Shown piece after piece: positions 8,043 through 17,203 of a stretch of DNA of 36,485 bases. The DNA is taken from the NCBI GenBank assembly GCA_026708565.1, contig JAPOUR010000023.1:1-36485 (forward strand), written 5' to 3'. A program made the position numbers and the translations under genes. Under the pieces are notes generated by a model. That model saw nothing but the letters and a program-made list of their open reading frames with translations. It was not told the origin of the DNA and searched no databases. How positions within the stretch are numbered: position 1 is the stretch's first letter; each line of letters begins with the position of its first letter. This DNA comes from Candidatus Dadabacteria bacterium (GTDB taxonomy: Bacteria > Desulfobacterota_D > UBA1144 > Nemesobacterales > Mycalebacteriaceae).

Positions 8043-10807
8043 TTGAAAAACTCCTCGTATATTTTCCTTATCGCCCGCGTCGTGGAGACATATTTCCGGC
8101 GCAGGCCCTTTGCATCTCCCGCCGGTTCAAACTCGCCCGCGAGCCTCTCAAAATCTTCCGGGCCGATTCTGTTTCCGTGATTATGCCTGAATATTCCCTG
8201 AAGGTTTGCTATGGTGCCGAGAAAAACATAACCGTCTCTGAGAGTTTTGCCGCCGCGTTTGCCGATGAGTTTTGCCCCGGTCAGGCGGTCAAGAGCTTCA
8301 AGCGTGTTGCGAACCCTGAGTTCGGGGCGGCCGCGCCCGTGCTTCAACTGCATTGCCTGAACAAGAAACTCAACATCCACCATCGCGCCCGCGCCGGTTT
8401 TGAAATTGAAACTCTCTCCATCCTCAAGGGCCAGTTCCTTTTCCATCCTCTCCCTGATGCGTGCTATCTCCCGGTGGAAATTTTTCTCAAGCGGCTTTTC
8501 GTAGACATATCCCTCAATCTCTCTCATAACCTTTGCGCCGAGCCTTTTTCCGCCCGCGCACGGAAACGCCTTTATCAACGCCTGCCTCTCCCACAAGCGC
8601 GCCCCGCCGGGGGCCTCGTTGTATTTTTTGAAGGCGTCAAAGGATGTTACCAGTGTGCCGGCGTTTCCGGACGGCCGGAGCGTTGTGTCTATCTCATAGA
8701 GGCGCCCGTGCCTGTCCGGCACGGACAGCAGCGCGATGAGCCTTTGCGCAAGCCGTGTGTATTTCTCGGTCTCCGGCCCCTCATGGAGAAGTATTATATC
8801 CAGGTCCGATGAGTAGCCCAGCTCCCCGCCTCCCAGTTTGCCCATTCCCAGCACGCACGTCCCGGACGCCGGGGCGCCGACCCTGCCCGCCGCCATTGCG
8901 AGCGCAGTCTCAACCAGCACGGCGGCCAGCAGCGACAGATATTTGCCGATGCTTTCAAAGTCGGTTTTTTTCTGAAACTCCGCCACGCACAGTTTCAGGG
9001 TCTCTATGTGTTTGAAGTGCCGGAGCGACTCCAGTTTTTCCTCCTCCGACCCGTGGCGCGACACGGTTTTCGCCAGCAACTTCACTATCTCGCTTTTTGA
9101 CGAAAGTTCGCCGCCGGTTTTGAGCGCCGAGGAACTGATGTAATAAGGGTTGTGTATCAGGAACGAGCCCGCGGGGCTGTCGCAGCCGATGATTTTAATG
9201 AATGTGTCCAAAGTTTCGGGCGCGGCGGAGATAAGAGGGTAGAGAGACATCTTCCACTCTTCGTGCGCCATAAGGCGTTTGAGGTTTGAGAGCGCAAAGT
9301 CTCCCCCTCCGGCACGCGGCGACTGCTTGAACAGCGCGCGGAGAAGGTTTCTCACCAGCCCGCGCGCGCGCAAGTCCGCCCCCGCCGCCTGGGGGGACTG
9401 AAGGTCTGATATGATTTCCAGCGCATCGTCCGGGTTTTTGAAGCCCAGAGACTCAAGACTCCGCACGGCCTGCCGTTTGTCCACATCGCCGCTTGTCAGA
9501 AATTCCGTTATCCGTATCGCGTCCTTTTCCCAAGGCTCAATCTCCTCCCGCCGCGCGCTCCGGCGTGTGCCGAACAAATCATCGCATATCGCCTGCGCCG
9601 CCCCGGTCGTCCGCTCCAGTTCCTCCTCAAAATCCGCCGCCGTTTCAAAGCCGCACCGCGCGGCGAGGCGCGCGAGTTTTTCCGGATCTTGCGGAACAGA
9701 ATGGGTCTGCGTCTCCTCCTCAAGCTGTATGTTGTGCTCAACTTTTCTGAGAAACAGGTAACTTGCCGCCAGCCCGTCCGCCGTCTCGCGCGGTATGGTT
9801 TTTCTTCTGAGCAGTTTTTTGAGCGCGGGCAGGGTGCCCGGGTCGCGCATGCCGGTGTTTGACCCGTTGAGTATCTGCAGGGTCTGGGTGAAAAACTCAA
9901 TCTCCCTTATGCCGCCCGCTCCGAGTTTGACGTCTCTCTCCTTTCTTATTCCAAAAAGTTTTCTCTTCATCTCGGCCATGTCTTCAATCAGCCCGTAGTC
10001 TCTGCCCGCTTCGTATATGAACGGCTCAAGCGTTTTCAGTATCCTGCGCCCGAGCGCCTTGTCTCCCGCCACGGGTCGCGCTTTCATAAGGGCGACCCTC
10101 TCCCACGTTTCGCCCCGGTTCAGGTAGTGGTCAATCGCGCCGTCTGCGGTTGCGGCAATTTCCCCCTTGATTCCGCCGGGGCGGAGGCCGAGGTCAACCC
10201 TGTAGAGAAAGCCGTTTTCCGTGGCACGGCTTATCTCGGTGGTGAGGCGCTCCGCCAGATTGAAAAACGCGCCGCCCCCGCCCCCCGTTTCATACACATA
10301 CACAAGGTCTATGTCCGAACTCAGGTTGAGCTGCCGCCCCGCCAGTTTTCCCATTCCGAGAACGCAAAACTTTCCCGCGCCGCCGACGCCGGTTTCTCCG
10401 GAGAGCACGCCGACCGCCGCCTCCACAATTGCCTCGGCAAGGTCTGACAGCGCCGTCATGGTTTGAGTGAAATCCGCCCCGCCTATGTCCTCGCGGATGA
10501 TGCGCGCGAGCATGCGGTATTTGAACTTCCTCATCATTTCAAAGAAGTCGTCCGTATCACGCGCGCCGTCCGTGGCGCGCGCGAGTTCGGTTTCAATGTC
10601 GGCTTTTTTCACCCCTCCGCCCCGCGCCGCAAACGACGCCACTTCGGGGTCTCTTATTGCGGCTCTTGCCAGAAAGCGGCTGTGAGACGAGATTTCAAAC
10701 AGCGCGCGTTTCTCTTCCGCGCCCGCCGCGCCGTGCGTTTTCTCAAATCTCTCGGCGGTGAGCGCCGCGAAGTCGGGGTCGGGCACAATTTTGTTCATCG
10801 GGGCCAT
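8039..10807 (-). CDS. glnE: Glutamine synthetase adenylyltransferase / adenylyl-removing enzyme
   Basis: This 922-residue bifunctional enzyme adds AMP to, or removes it from, glutamine synthetase in response to nitrogen status signalled by PII. It contains two nucleotidyltransferase domains. The N-terminal adenylyl-removing copy has G-M-G-K-L...S-S-D165-I-D167 (about 150-172). The C-terminal adenylylating copy has G-M-G-K-L-G...S-S-D-L-D at about 655-672. Both catalytic Asp pairs are intact, and the length is near the usual ~950. The ATG at 10807 lies 1 nt after the priA stop; a second ATG three codons later is also possible. The downstream phosphodiesterase overlaps it. No glnB or glnA is in the window. 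Confidence 0.96.
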   Translation of the reverse strand: MAPMNKIVPDPDFAALTAERFEKTHGAAGAEEKRALFEISSHSRFLARAAIRDPEVASFAARGGGVKKADIETELARATDGARDTDDFFEMMRKFKYRMLARIIREDIGGADFTQTMTALSDLAEAIVEAAVGVLSGETGVGGAGKFCVLGMGKLAGRQLNLSSDIDLVYVYETGGGGGAFFNLAERLTTEISRATENGFLYRVDLGLRPGGIKGEIAATADGAIDHYLNRGETWERVALMKARPVAGDKALGRRILKTLEPFIYEAGRDYGLIEDMAEMKRKLFGIRKERDVKLGAGGIREIEFFTQTLQILNGSNTGMRDPGTLPALKKLLRRKTIPRETADGLAASYLFLRKVEHNIQLEEETQTHSVPQDPEKLARLAARCGFETAADFEEELERTTGAAQAICDDLFGTRRSARREEIEPWEKDAIRITEFLTSGDVDKRQAVRSLESLGFKNPDDALEIISDLQSPQAAGADLRARGLVRNLLRALFKQSPRAGGGDFALSNLKRLMAHEEWKMSLYPLISAAPETLDTFIKIIGCDSPAGSFLIHNPYYISSSALKTGGELSSKSEIVKLLAKTVSRHGSEEEKLESLRHFKHIETLKLCVAEFQKKTDFESIGKYLSLLAAVLVETALAMAAGRVGAPASGTCVLGMGKLGGGELGYSSDLDIILLHEGPETEKYTRLAQRLIALLSVPDRHGRLYEIDTTLRPSGNAGTLVTSFDAFKKYNEAPGGARLWERQALIKAFPCAGGKRLGAKVMREIEGYVYEKPLEKNFHREIARIRERMEKELALEDGESFNFKTGAGAMVDVEFLVQAMQLKHGRGRPELRVRNTLEALDRLTGAKLIGKRGGKTLRDGYVFLGTIANLQGIFRHNHGNRIGPEDFERLAGEFEPAGDAKGLRRKYVSTTRAIRKIYEEFFN

Positions 10808-10808
10808 C

Positions 10809-13214
10809 TTACAGAAAGCTTACGGGGTCAATATCGGCGGCGAAACGGGTTTTTGGCGGCATGGCCTTTTCCGCCTCCTCTTTGAGAGCCCTTATGAGAG
10901 CCCCCATACCTGCGGCGCTTTCAGAGCGCATTATTATATGCCACCTGAAGCGGTTTTTTATTCTGTATATGGGGCATTCGGAGTGCCCCACGATTTCTAC
11001 GGGGGGCTTCATGCGCGCCGCCGCGCGGACGGCGACAGAGTGAATGTGCCCGGTTATGAGCCGGACGTTTTTCTCGTCCGTTCCCGAAAATCTCAAAGCC
11101 GCAACGCGGGAGAAGGGCGGCCATCCGCTGTTTTTCCTCATCTTTATCTCGGCTTCAAGAAACGCCACCGCATCCTGACCGACCGCATATCTTATGCTCG
11201 GGTGGCCGGGGTTTGCGGTTTGTATCAGCGCCTTTCCCGGAGAGCCCGCTCTTCCCGCCCTTCCCGCAACTTGCGTCAATGTCTGAAAGGTAACCTCTCC
11301 GCTGCGGAAGTCCGGTATGCCCAGAGACATGTCCGCCGACACCACGCCCACAAAAGTTACGCCCGGCAGGTCGTGTCCCTTGGCCACCATCTGTGTTCCC
11401 ACAAGCACATCTATGGTTCCTCTTTCCAGCCTTCGGTAAAGTTCAAGCAAGCCGGTCTTGCCGCCCGAGGCGTCTCTGTCCATCCGCGCCACGGTCGCCC
11501 CCGGAAGGATTTTTCTCACCTCGTCTTCAACCGCCTGAGTTCCCGTTCCCGTCTGCCGTATCTCCCCGCCGCACAGGCCGCAGCGGTTTTCAAACCTCTC
11601 CTCAATGCCGCAGTAATGGCACTTCACCGCGTTCCCCTTCTTGTGGTAGGTGAGGGATATGCTGCAATTCGGGCATGAGACCACGGTGTCGCACCCGTCG
11701 CACACAAGCGTTGTGGAAAAACCGCGCCGGTTCAGAAAGACAATCGCCTTGCCGCCGTTTTTGCGGTTTTCAATCAACGCCTCTTTCATCCGGGCGGAGA
11801 AAACGGTTTTGCCCTGACGGACAACCTCAACTTCGGGAAGCATGCTCCCCTCAACCCTCAGCGGCATTGATATGTAGCCGAACCTGCCCGCTTTTGCGTT
11901 GTGGTAGGTTTCAACCGAGGGAGTGGCGGAGCCCAGAATCACGGGACACCGCATCGTCCGGCCGAGCACAAGGGCAAGGTCGCGCGCGTTGTAGCACGGC
12001 TGTTTGTCTTCCTGCTTGTAGCTTTTCTCATGCTCCTCGTCAACCACTATGAGGCCGAGGTTTGAGAACGGCGCGAACACGGCGGACCTTGCGCCGATAA
12101 CAATTTGCGCCCTGCCGTCCCGTATGCGCCGCCACGAGTCAAACCTTTCGCCTTCGCTCAACAGGCTGTGCATAACGGTAACCGCGTCTCCGAATCTGCT
12201 TCTGAACCTTGTAACAAGTTGCGGTGTGAGCGATATCTCCGGCACCATCACGAGCGACTGCACGCCCCTTTTCCCCGCATCCTCAATGGCTCTCAGGTAA
12301 ACCTCGGTTTTCCCGCTGCCCGTAACGCCGTGAAGCAGAAACGGCGCAAACCGCCCGCCGTCCGCCGCTTTTGTAATTTCATCAAACGCCCTTTTCTGGT
12401 CGGCGGTCATGCGCGGGGCGGGTTTGCCGTCCGGTTTTATTTCCGCAAACGGGTCCCGGATTATCTCCTTTTGTTCGGTTTTGACGATGCCTTTTTCTTC
12501 AAGCCACTTCAGGTGCGAGACGCCCGAATTTCCGAGCATCTCTCTTATTTCGGAGCGCGCCGCCTTTTCGCGCTCCTCAATAAACCGCACGACCTCGCGC
12601 TTGGCGGGCATGGTTGATATCTCGCTCCGTTCGCTCGCGCCCCCGGGCGCGGAGTAAACGGTTTCATAGCGGACCGCCGCCCCGCGCTTCACTTCATATT
12701 CAATCTCCACAAGGCCCCTGCGTTCCAGCCCGTAAACTCTGGAAAACCCGCCGTCCTCCACCACTTCAAACAGTTTTTCAAGCGTCATCTCGCCTGTGGC
12801 GAGAGCCCGTAATATTGCGCTGTCCGCCCCGGCGGCGCGCCCTTTTTCAAGGGCGTCCCTGCCGTCCGCGGTCAGAGACGCCTTTCTTTTTACCCTCATG
12901 CTTCCGAGGCCGGAGGGGTGCGCCGCCTTTATGACCGCGCCCAGAGGGCAGACATAGTAGTTGGAAATCCACTTGAAGAATTCAAGCCGTTTTTCGTCAA
13001 AGAGCGGCTCGTCATCAATCACGTCAATGATGTCCCGCAGGCGCAACCCTTCGGGCGGAGGGGGAGAGCCGATGATAAAGCCGATAGTCCGCCGGTTGCC
13101 GAGCGGAGCCATCACCCGCTTGCCGACACCCGCGCTTTTCTCAAGCCGCTTCGGAACGGAGTAGTGAAAACTGCCGGGCGCGGAGCCGGGAAGGACTATT
13201 TCAACGGAAGGCAC
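10809..13214 (-). CDS. priA: Primosomal protein N' (replication restart helicase PriA)
   Basis: This 801-residue SF2 helicase recognises stalled forks and reloads the replicative helicase. The N-terminal 3'-DNA-binding and winged-helix regions span about 1-260. Walker A is G-V-T-G-S-G-K-T at about 296-303, followed by a D-E-E-H box. The zinc-binding insertion has four CxxC-type pairs (C-x2-C, C-x2-C, C-x2-C, C-x2-C) at about 505-555, diagnostic of PriA. The R-A-G-R-A-G-R motif is present in the C lobe. It begins a tight operon with glnE and the phosphodiesterase. The start is the ATG at 13214. Nothing is missing. Confidence 0.97.
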   Translation of the reverse strand: MPSVEIVLPGSAPGSFHYSVPKRLEKSAGVGKRVMAPLGNRRTIGFIIGSPPPPEGLRLRDIIDVIDDEPLFDEKRLEFFKWISNYYVCPLGAVIKAAHPSGLGSMRVKRKASLTADGRDALEKGRAAGADSAILRALATGEMTLEKLFEVVEDGGFSRVYGLERRGLVEIEYEVKRGAAVRYETVYSAPGGASERSEISTMPAKREVVRFIEEREKAARSEIREMLGNSGVSHLKWLEEKGIVKTEQKEIIRDPFAEIKPDGKPAPRMTADQKRAFDEITKAADGGRFAPFLLHGVTGSGKTEVYLRAIEDAGKRGVQSLVMVPEISLTPQLVTRFRSRFGDAVTVMHSLLSEGERFDSWRRIRDGRAQIVIGARSAVFAPFSNLGLIVVDEEHEKSYKQEDKQPCYNARDLALVLGRTMRCPVILGSATPSVETYHNAKAGRFGYISMPLRVEGSMLPEVEVVRQGKTVFSARMKEALIENRKNGGKAIVFLNRRGFSTTLVCDGCDTVVSCPNCSISLTYHKKGNAVKCHYCGIEERFENRCGLCGGEIRQTGTGTQAVEDEVRKILPGATVARMDRDASGGKTGLLELYRRLERGTIDVLVGTQMVAKGHDLPGVTFVGVVSADMSLGIPDFRSGEVTFQTLTQVAGRAGRAGSPGKALIQTANPGHPSIRYAVGQDAVAFLEAEIKMRKNSGWPPFSRVAALRFSGTDEKNVRLITGHIHSVAVRAAARMKPPVEIVGHSECPIYRIKNRFRWHIIMRSESAAGMGALIRALKEEAEKAMPPKTRFAADIDPVSFL

Positions 13215-13258
13215 GGGAGGGAAATATATCAGAATCTTCAGGTCAGATTAATGTCTTA

Positions 13259-13759
13259 TTATGCCACTATTGCGAGAATTGCCATAATTGCTAGTACTAT
13301 CAAGACTGTTATTTTCCACGTTATCCCCTGACTGTAATGTTGCTGAGGATTGGAAAATGGCACTGGGGGAAGCCCCGTGTATTCGTGAAATTTGTCTTTG
13401 CGGTTATCGCGCCAAGACTTGAGCGCCGCTTCAAAACGCGTTGCATCAGCGCGTTTTTTGAAGGGGCGGGACCTCCATAACATTTCTGGGTTTCCGCCTG
13501 CTGTTGACGGAACTTCATCAGCAAAATGTGCATTTATTCTCGCTTCTATGTTTCCGCTGTGACCAATGTAATATCCGTATTCGGTGTCGAGAACATAGAC
13601 GTAAAATTTGGATCTGCCGAACCGGGCATCTTCCTCTTCAAGTTCTGGCAAATCTTCGGGGTCGTGCCAGCCACTCCGCTTTCTTCTCTGGTGACATCTG
13701 AAACACCGTATGTACGAACTTCTGATAAGTCGCCCGCAGTCAATACACAGTCTTACCAA
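13259..13759 (-). CDS. Zinc-ribbon / GIY-YIG nuclease-like / membrane-anchored protein
   Basis: The 166-residue protein has three parts. The N-terminus is a zinc-ribbon-like C5-x2-C8...C19-x2-C22. A GIY-YIG endonuclease domain follows at about 51-125, with Y53-V-Y55, Y64-I-G66, R74 and E110 in the expected order of catalytic residues. The C-terminal segment 146-166 is a single strongly hydrophobic helix. GIY-YIG domains cleave DNA in mobile elements, repair (UvrC/SLX1) and restriction enzymes. A membrane-anchored version with a zinc ribbon is unusual. Codon use is AT-richer than in the flanking priA and polyferredoxin genes, suggesting separate acquisition. It stands alone with short flanks on both sides. 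The fold is fairly sure; the role is unknown. Confidence 0.75.
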   Translation of the reverse strand: MVRLCIDCGRLIRSSYIRCFRCHQRRKRSGWHDPEDLPELEEEDARFGRSKFYVYVLDTEYGYYIGHSGNIEARINAHFADEVPSTAGGNPEMLWRSRPFKKRADATRFEAALKSWRDNRKDKFHEYTGLPPVPFSNPQQHYSQGITWKITVLIVLAIMAILAIVA

Positions 13760-13807
13760 ATTTACCTCGCTGAACCGAAATGTTTGAGAGTATCAGATAA
13801 TCTTTCC

Positions 13808-15301
13808 TTAACCCCTAACCCTCATATCCCTCATTCCCTTCACAAACCGAACGGCTTCCGCCTTTGTCGGCCTCTCAAAAATCCCGCTGGTGTTGTCTCT
13901 TTTGACCGCCTCAATAAGCGCGCCAAACGGGTTTTCCGCTCCCTTGTATCTGTCAGCGAAGGTCGCGCCGTTTTCAAGTTTCAGCACGCCTCTGGGGCAG
14001 ACCGCCGCGCAGACGCCGCAGCCCACGCACGAGGCGCGGATGATGTTTTCACCCTTCTGCGCGTAGGCGCGCACATCTATGCCCATCTCGCAGTAGGTTG
14101 AGCAGTTTCCGCACGACATGCACTGCCCGCCGTTGGTCGTGATTCTGAACTTTGAAAGAAACCTCTGGAAGATTCCCAGAATCGCCGCCATCGGGCAGCC
14201 GAACCGGCACCACACCCTTGTTCCCATTATCGGGTAAAACCCCACCCCGATGACACCCGAAAAAACCGCGCCGATGAAAAATCCGTACCACCGGGAAAAT
14301 GTATGGGATATGCCGCCGAAAACCCAGCCGCCCGTGGCGGAGTTTGCCCACAGCAGCAACGTTGTGACGGTTACAAACACAAGAACCAAATGAACCATCC
14401 ACCTCTCTATCTTCCACGCCTTTGTGGATTTGTCGGACAACTGCCGCCACGGGTCGCCCATGGTTTCGGCAAGTCCGCCGCACCCGCACACCCACGAGCA
14501 ATACCACCGCTTGCCGAACTTGTAGGTCAGCAGCGGCGTCGCCACAAAGGTCATCACCGCCCCCCAGAAGATAAAGAAAACGCCGAGCCCGCCGGGGCTG
14601 TTCACTATGTATGAAACCGTTCCCGGAAACAGGTAGTCATATTTCAGAGGCCAGAAGTAACTGAAGTAAAACTCCGGCTGGTTGAGCATCCTCAGTATGT
14701 GCGGGATTAGAAACGCAAAGCCGAGTTGAAAAAACATTACGGACACGGTGCGTATCTGCTGGTAGCGGTTGTGGCGGTAGCGCATTATCATCCTCACGCC
14801 GAATGTGCAGACCGCAAGAGTGTAGAGAAACCCGTAAAGAAACCACTGGTTTGCCGCGCTTCCCGACAGGGCGAGCGCAAGCGGGTCCGTCATCCGTATC
14901 GCGCCCTCAAGTGTTGCGGGAAACCAGTAAAGCAGGATGTAAAAACCGGTCATCACAATCCCCGCGAGCCAGCCGAGCCCCCCGCGCGACATCAATCCGC
15001 TGAAATACGCGCCGTTGTTCTTAATGCCGGGCGTTGTGTCTTTGTATGAAAGGATGAAGTAAACGGCCGCCGCCGCGCACGGAAGCGCAAATCCGGCAAT
15101 AAGCCCCGTCCACGTTCCGACCCATCCGGCGGCGGGACCGACGCCGAAAACCTGAACCAGAAACCCCAGCGCGCCCGCGCCCGCAAGCGCAAGGCACACC
15201 TTTTCCAATGCGGTCGGGCCGGTGTCGTCCGCCACCGGCGGCTCTTCAAAGCCCAGCGCCTCTTCATCGTAGTCGTAAGAAAGGGTTTTTGCGTCAATCA
15301 C
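13808..15301 (-). CDS. Membrane polyferredoxin (NosR/NapH-like 4Fe-4S electron carrier)
   Basis: This 497-residue protein has about 6-8 predicted membrane helices between residues 35 and 385. A C-x3-C-x-C group (C268, C272, C274) and a C-P-type pair (C365, C369) sit at membrane boundaries, as in NapH/NosR/CcoG-type proteins. The C-terminus has two classical [4Fe-4S] ferredoxin motifs, C394-x2-C-x2-C-x3-C404 and C425-x2-C-x2-C-x3-C435. The cluster count suggests transfer of electrons across or along the membrane to or from the adjacent flavoprotein. It overlaps that gene by 4 nt (ATGA). There is no periplasmic FMN-binding domain as in full NosR, so it is not NosR itself. The physiological donor and acceptor are unknown. 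Confidence 0.85.
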   Translation of the reverse strand: MIDAKTLSYDYDEEALGFEEPPVADDTGPTALEKVCLALAGAGALGFLVQVFGVGPAAGWVGTWTGLIAGFALPCAAAAVYFILSYKDTTPGIKNNGAYFSGLMSRGGLGWLAGIVMTGFYILLYWFPATLEGAIRMTDPLALALSGSAANQWFLYGFLYTLAVCTFGVRMIMRYRHNRYQQIRTVSVMFFQLGFAFLIPHILRMLNQPEFYFSYFWPLKYDYLFPGTVSYIVNSPGGLGVFFIFWGAVMTFVATPLLTYKFGKRWYCSWVCGCGGLAETMGDPWRQLSDKSTKAWKIERWMVHLVLVFVTVTTLLLWANSATGGWVFGGISHTFSRWYGFFIGAVFSGVIGVGFYPIMGTRVWCRFGCPMAAILGIFQRFLSKFRITTNGGQCMSCGNCSTYCEMGIDVRAYAQKGENIIRASCVGCGVCAAVCPRGVLKLENGATFADRYKGAENPFGALIEAVKRDNTSGIFERPTKAEAVRFVKGMRDMRVRG

Positions 15302-16566
15302 TTTGCCTGCTCCCTGAAAGCCCCCGATATCTCCTTTTCATAGGTCGCATAAAATTCGGGGTCAAAGTTCGCCTCGCCCAGCCTGTCCAGCACATAGTCA
15401 AGCGGGCGTTTTTCTTCAATCCACCGCCCGCACACCTCGTGGCGGTAGCGCAGCCCCATCACGTTGACCCCTATAACCGCCGAATCCGTGTGGACTATCC
15501 TGAGCGCGGCGAGCCCGTCCGGCCTTTCCCAGTAGAGGTTTTTCTCCCCCTCAACGTCCATGTTCACGCGCCCGTAGGTCTGATACTCAAGGTCAAGAAA
15601 CTTTGCCGAATTAAACCACTCCGCAGGCTCGTAAACGGTGGGAACGCCGCACATCGCCTCACCGGCGGCTCCGCCTTGCGCTTTGCCGGTATACCAGACC
15701 TGCTGAAGCAGGTTTCTCTCCCCGCCGGTTATGATCTCCGCGCAGTCGCCCGCGGAATAAATGTTTTCCACGCCCGTTTTGAATCCCCGGTCAACAAGGA
15801 TTCCCCTGCCCGTTTCAACCCCCGCCGGGGCGGCGAGCGCCACATTGGGGCTCACGCCCGCCGTCAGTCCCACAAATCCGCACTCAATCCTGCGGCCGTC
15901 TTTGGTTTCAACGCCGCCCACTCTTCCGTTTCCGTCATCAATTATCTCCGAGAGTTCGGTTTCAAGTTGCAACTCTATGCCCTCCTTCTCTATGACCCTG
16001 TTAACCATGGCGGATTCCTCGGTCGGCAGAACGCGATTCCAGTATGACCGCTCCCGCACAAGGAAGGTTACATGGACGCCCCGGCTGTGAAGCATCTCGG
16101 CGAGTTCAATCCCTATGAGCCCGCCGCCGGTTATAACGGCGCGCCTGAGACCCTTTGAGTTCTCATACAGTTCGCGCAAGTCCATAAGGTCGTAAAGGCC
16201 CTGAACGCCTTTCAGTTCCTGTCCGGGCCACCCGAATTTGTTGGGTTTGCTTCCCACGGCGAGCAGCAGTTTGTCGTAACTCACGGGGTCTTTTTTGTGC
16301 ATAAGGAGGCGGCTGTTTTTTGCGTCAATCTCCGTTACCCAGCCGCGAAGGGTCTCTATGCGTTTCTCGCGCCAGAAGCGGTCTTCGTAGGGCTTGGTGT
16401 CCCGGTAACTCATGTGCCCCATGTAGATATACATCAGGGCGGGGCGGGAGTAGTGAAAGTCGGACTCGCCGGAAATTATAACAATGTCCCAGTCGGGTTT
16501 GAGTTCTCTTATCCTCAGCGCCGCCGAAACGCCCGTTATGCCGTTTCCGATGATGGCGATCTTCAT
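15298..16566 (-). CDS. FAD-dependent NAD(P)H oxidoreductase (nitrite-reductase/rubredoxin-reductase type)
   Basis: This 422-residue class of pyridine-nucleotide-disulfide-fold flavoprotein has the FAD dinucleotide site G7-N-G-I-T-G12. The NAD(P)H Rossmann motif is G147-G-G-L-I-G-I-E154, with a Glu consistent with NADH preference. The second FAD contact is Y270-S-A-G-D274. There is no redox-active Cys pair, so it resembles NirB-like or ferredoxin/rubredoxin reductases rather than thiol reductases. Its stop overlaps the polyferredoxin start (ATGA), so it probably passes electrons between NAD(P)H and that carrier. Its start overlaps the stop of a small upstream gene by 4 nt, linking it to three unknown genes. 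Confidence 0.87.
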   Translation of the reverse strand: MKIAIIGNGITGVSAALRIRELKPDWDIVIISGESDFHYSRPALMYIYMGHMSYRDTKPYEDRFWREKRIETLRGWVTEIDAKNSRLLMHKKDPVSYDKLLLAVGSKPNKFGWPGQELKGVQGLYDLMDLRELYENSKGLRRAVITGGGLIGIELAEMLHSRGVHVTFLVRERSYWNRVLPTEESAMVNRVIEKEGIELQLETELSEIIDDGNGRVGGVETKDGRRIECGFVGLTAGVSPNVALAAPAGVETGRGILVDRGFKTGVENIYSAGDCAEIITGGERNLLQQVWYTGKAQGGAAGEAMCGVPTVYEPAEWFNSAKFLDLEYQTYGRVNMDVEGEKNLYWERPDGLAALRIVHTDSAVIGVNVMGLRYRHEVCGRWIEEKRPLDYVLDRLGEANFDPEFYATYEKEISGAFREQAK

Positions 16567-16775
16567 TGCTTTCTCATCACCACTATGAACTCTTTTGTCA
16601 TGGTGTTGTCCTGCATTCCTTTGACATTTGCCGGGCTACTCTTGTCTTGGGGAGTGTTATATACATTTAGTTGCTCTTCCGCTTGAATTATCTTATATCT
16701 TCCACTTTGCTGAAAAGCAACGGCAATTTGTCTTTGTATGCCTTGAAACCCGTGCCGTGAACACTTGTGAGTCAT
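16563..16775 (-). CDS. Small 70-residue protein of unknown function
   Basis: The frame starts at an ATG that overlaps the stop of the upstream membrane-protein gene by 4 nt (ATGA at 16772-16775). It ends with a stop that overlaps the flavoprotein start in the same way (16563-16566). An upstream in-frame ATG at 16814 is less likely. The protein is soluble-looking and polar, with a central segment around Q-S-G-R-Y-K-I-I that would suit a beta strand. No cysteine pair, signal or membrane helix is present. I do not recognise a family. The double stop/start coupling is the main reason to accept it as a gene. Confidence 0.5.
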   Translation of the reverse strand: MTHKCSRHGFQGIQRQIAVAFQQSGRYKIIQAEEQLNVYNTPQDKSSPANVKGMQDNTMTKEFIVVMRKQ

Positions 16776-17203
16776 AGTGCCATTACCCCGACCACAAACG
16801 ACAAAATCACCCAAAAGGCTATGGTTTTATTGTGCTGCTCTTGTTCATATCGCGTAATATCCCTCTGGTAATCCTCATATTCTTTCATCCACTGCTCTTT
16901 TGGCATTGTTTCACTAGATAACCTTATCAGACGTGCGTCTAAAATGCGCCTTGTTTGTGAGCGAACTTTTCTCTCCTCGGACAGGCGCACAATCAATTCC
17001 TGTCGGATTTGCAGGAGTGATTTGTTCTGAAAATGGTTTCCTCTACTCTGGAGATTTACCAACACACTCGTTAGTGTGGAGTAGGTAACGAGCCAGATTT
17101 CCACGCCCCATACAACAAGCCCGCGAGCGACTTTGTGTTTGTCAAATTCCGACAGTCCGGCTTTTATTTCTCGGAGTTCTTCCTTAACTTCCTCGGTCGT
17201 CAT
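16772..17203 (-). CDS. Membrane protein with central coiled coil, unknown function
   Basis: This 143-residue protein has an acidic/basic amphipathic N-terminus (about 1-22), a hydrophobic segment at about 26-50, a long charged helical middle (about 55-122) and a C-terminal hydrophobic helix at about 127-143. This suggests an inner-membrane hairpin or two-pass protein with a cytoplasmic helical bundle. It overlaps the upstream gene by 4 nt (17200-17203) and the downstream small gene by 4 nt, so it is translationally coupled on both sides. Composition is AT-richer than in the downstream redox genes. No catalytic motif was seen. Confidence 0.7.
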   Translation of the reverse strand: MTTEEVKEELREIKAGLSEFDKHKVARGLVVWGVEIWLVTYSTLTSVLVNLQSRGNHFQNKSLLQIRQELIVRLSEERKVRSQTRRILDARLIRLSSETMPKEQWMKEYEDYQRDITRYEQEQHNKTIAFWVILSFVVGVMAL

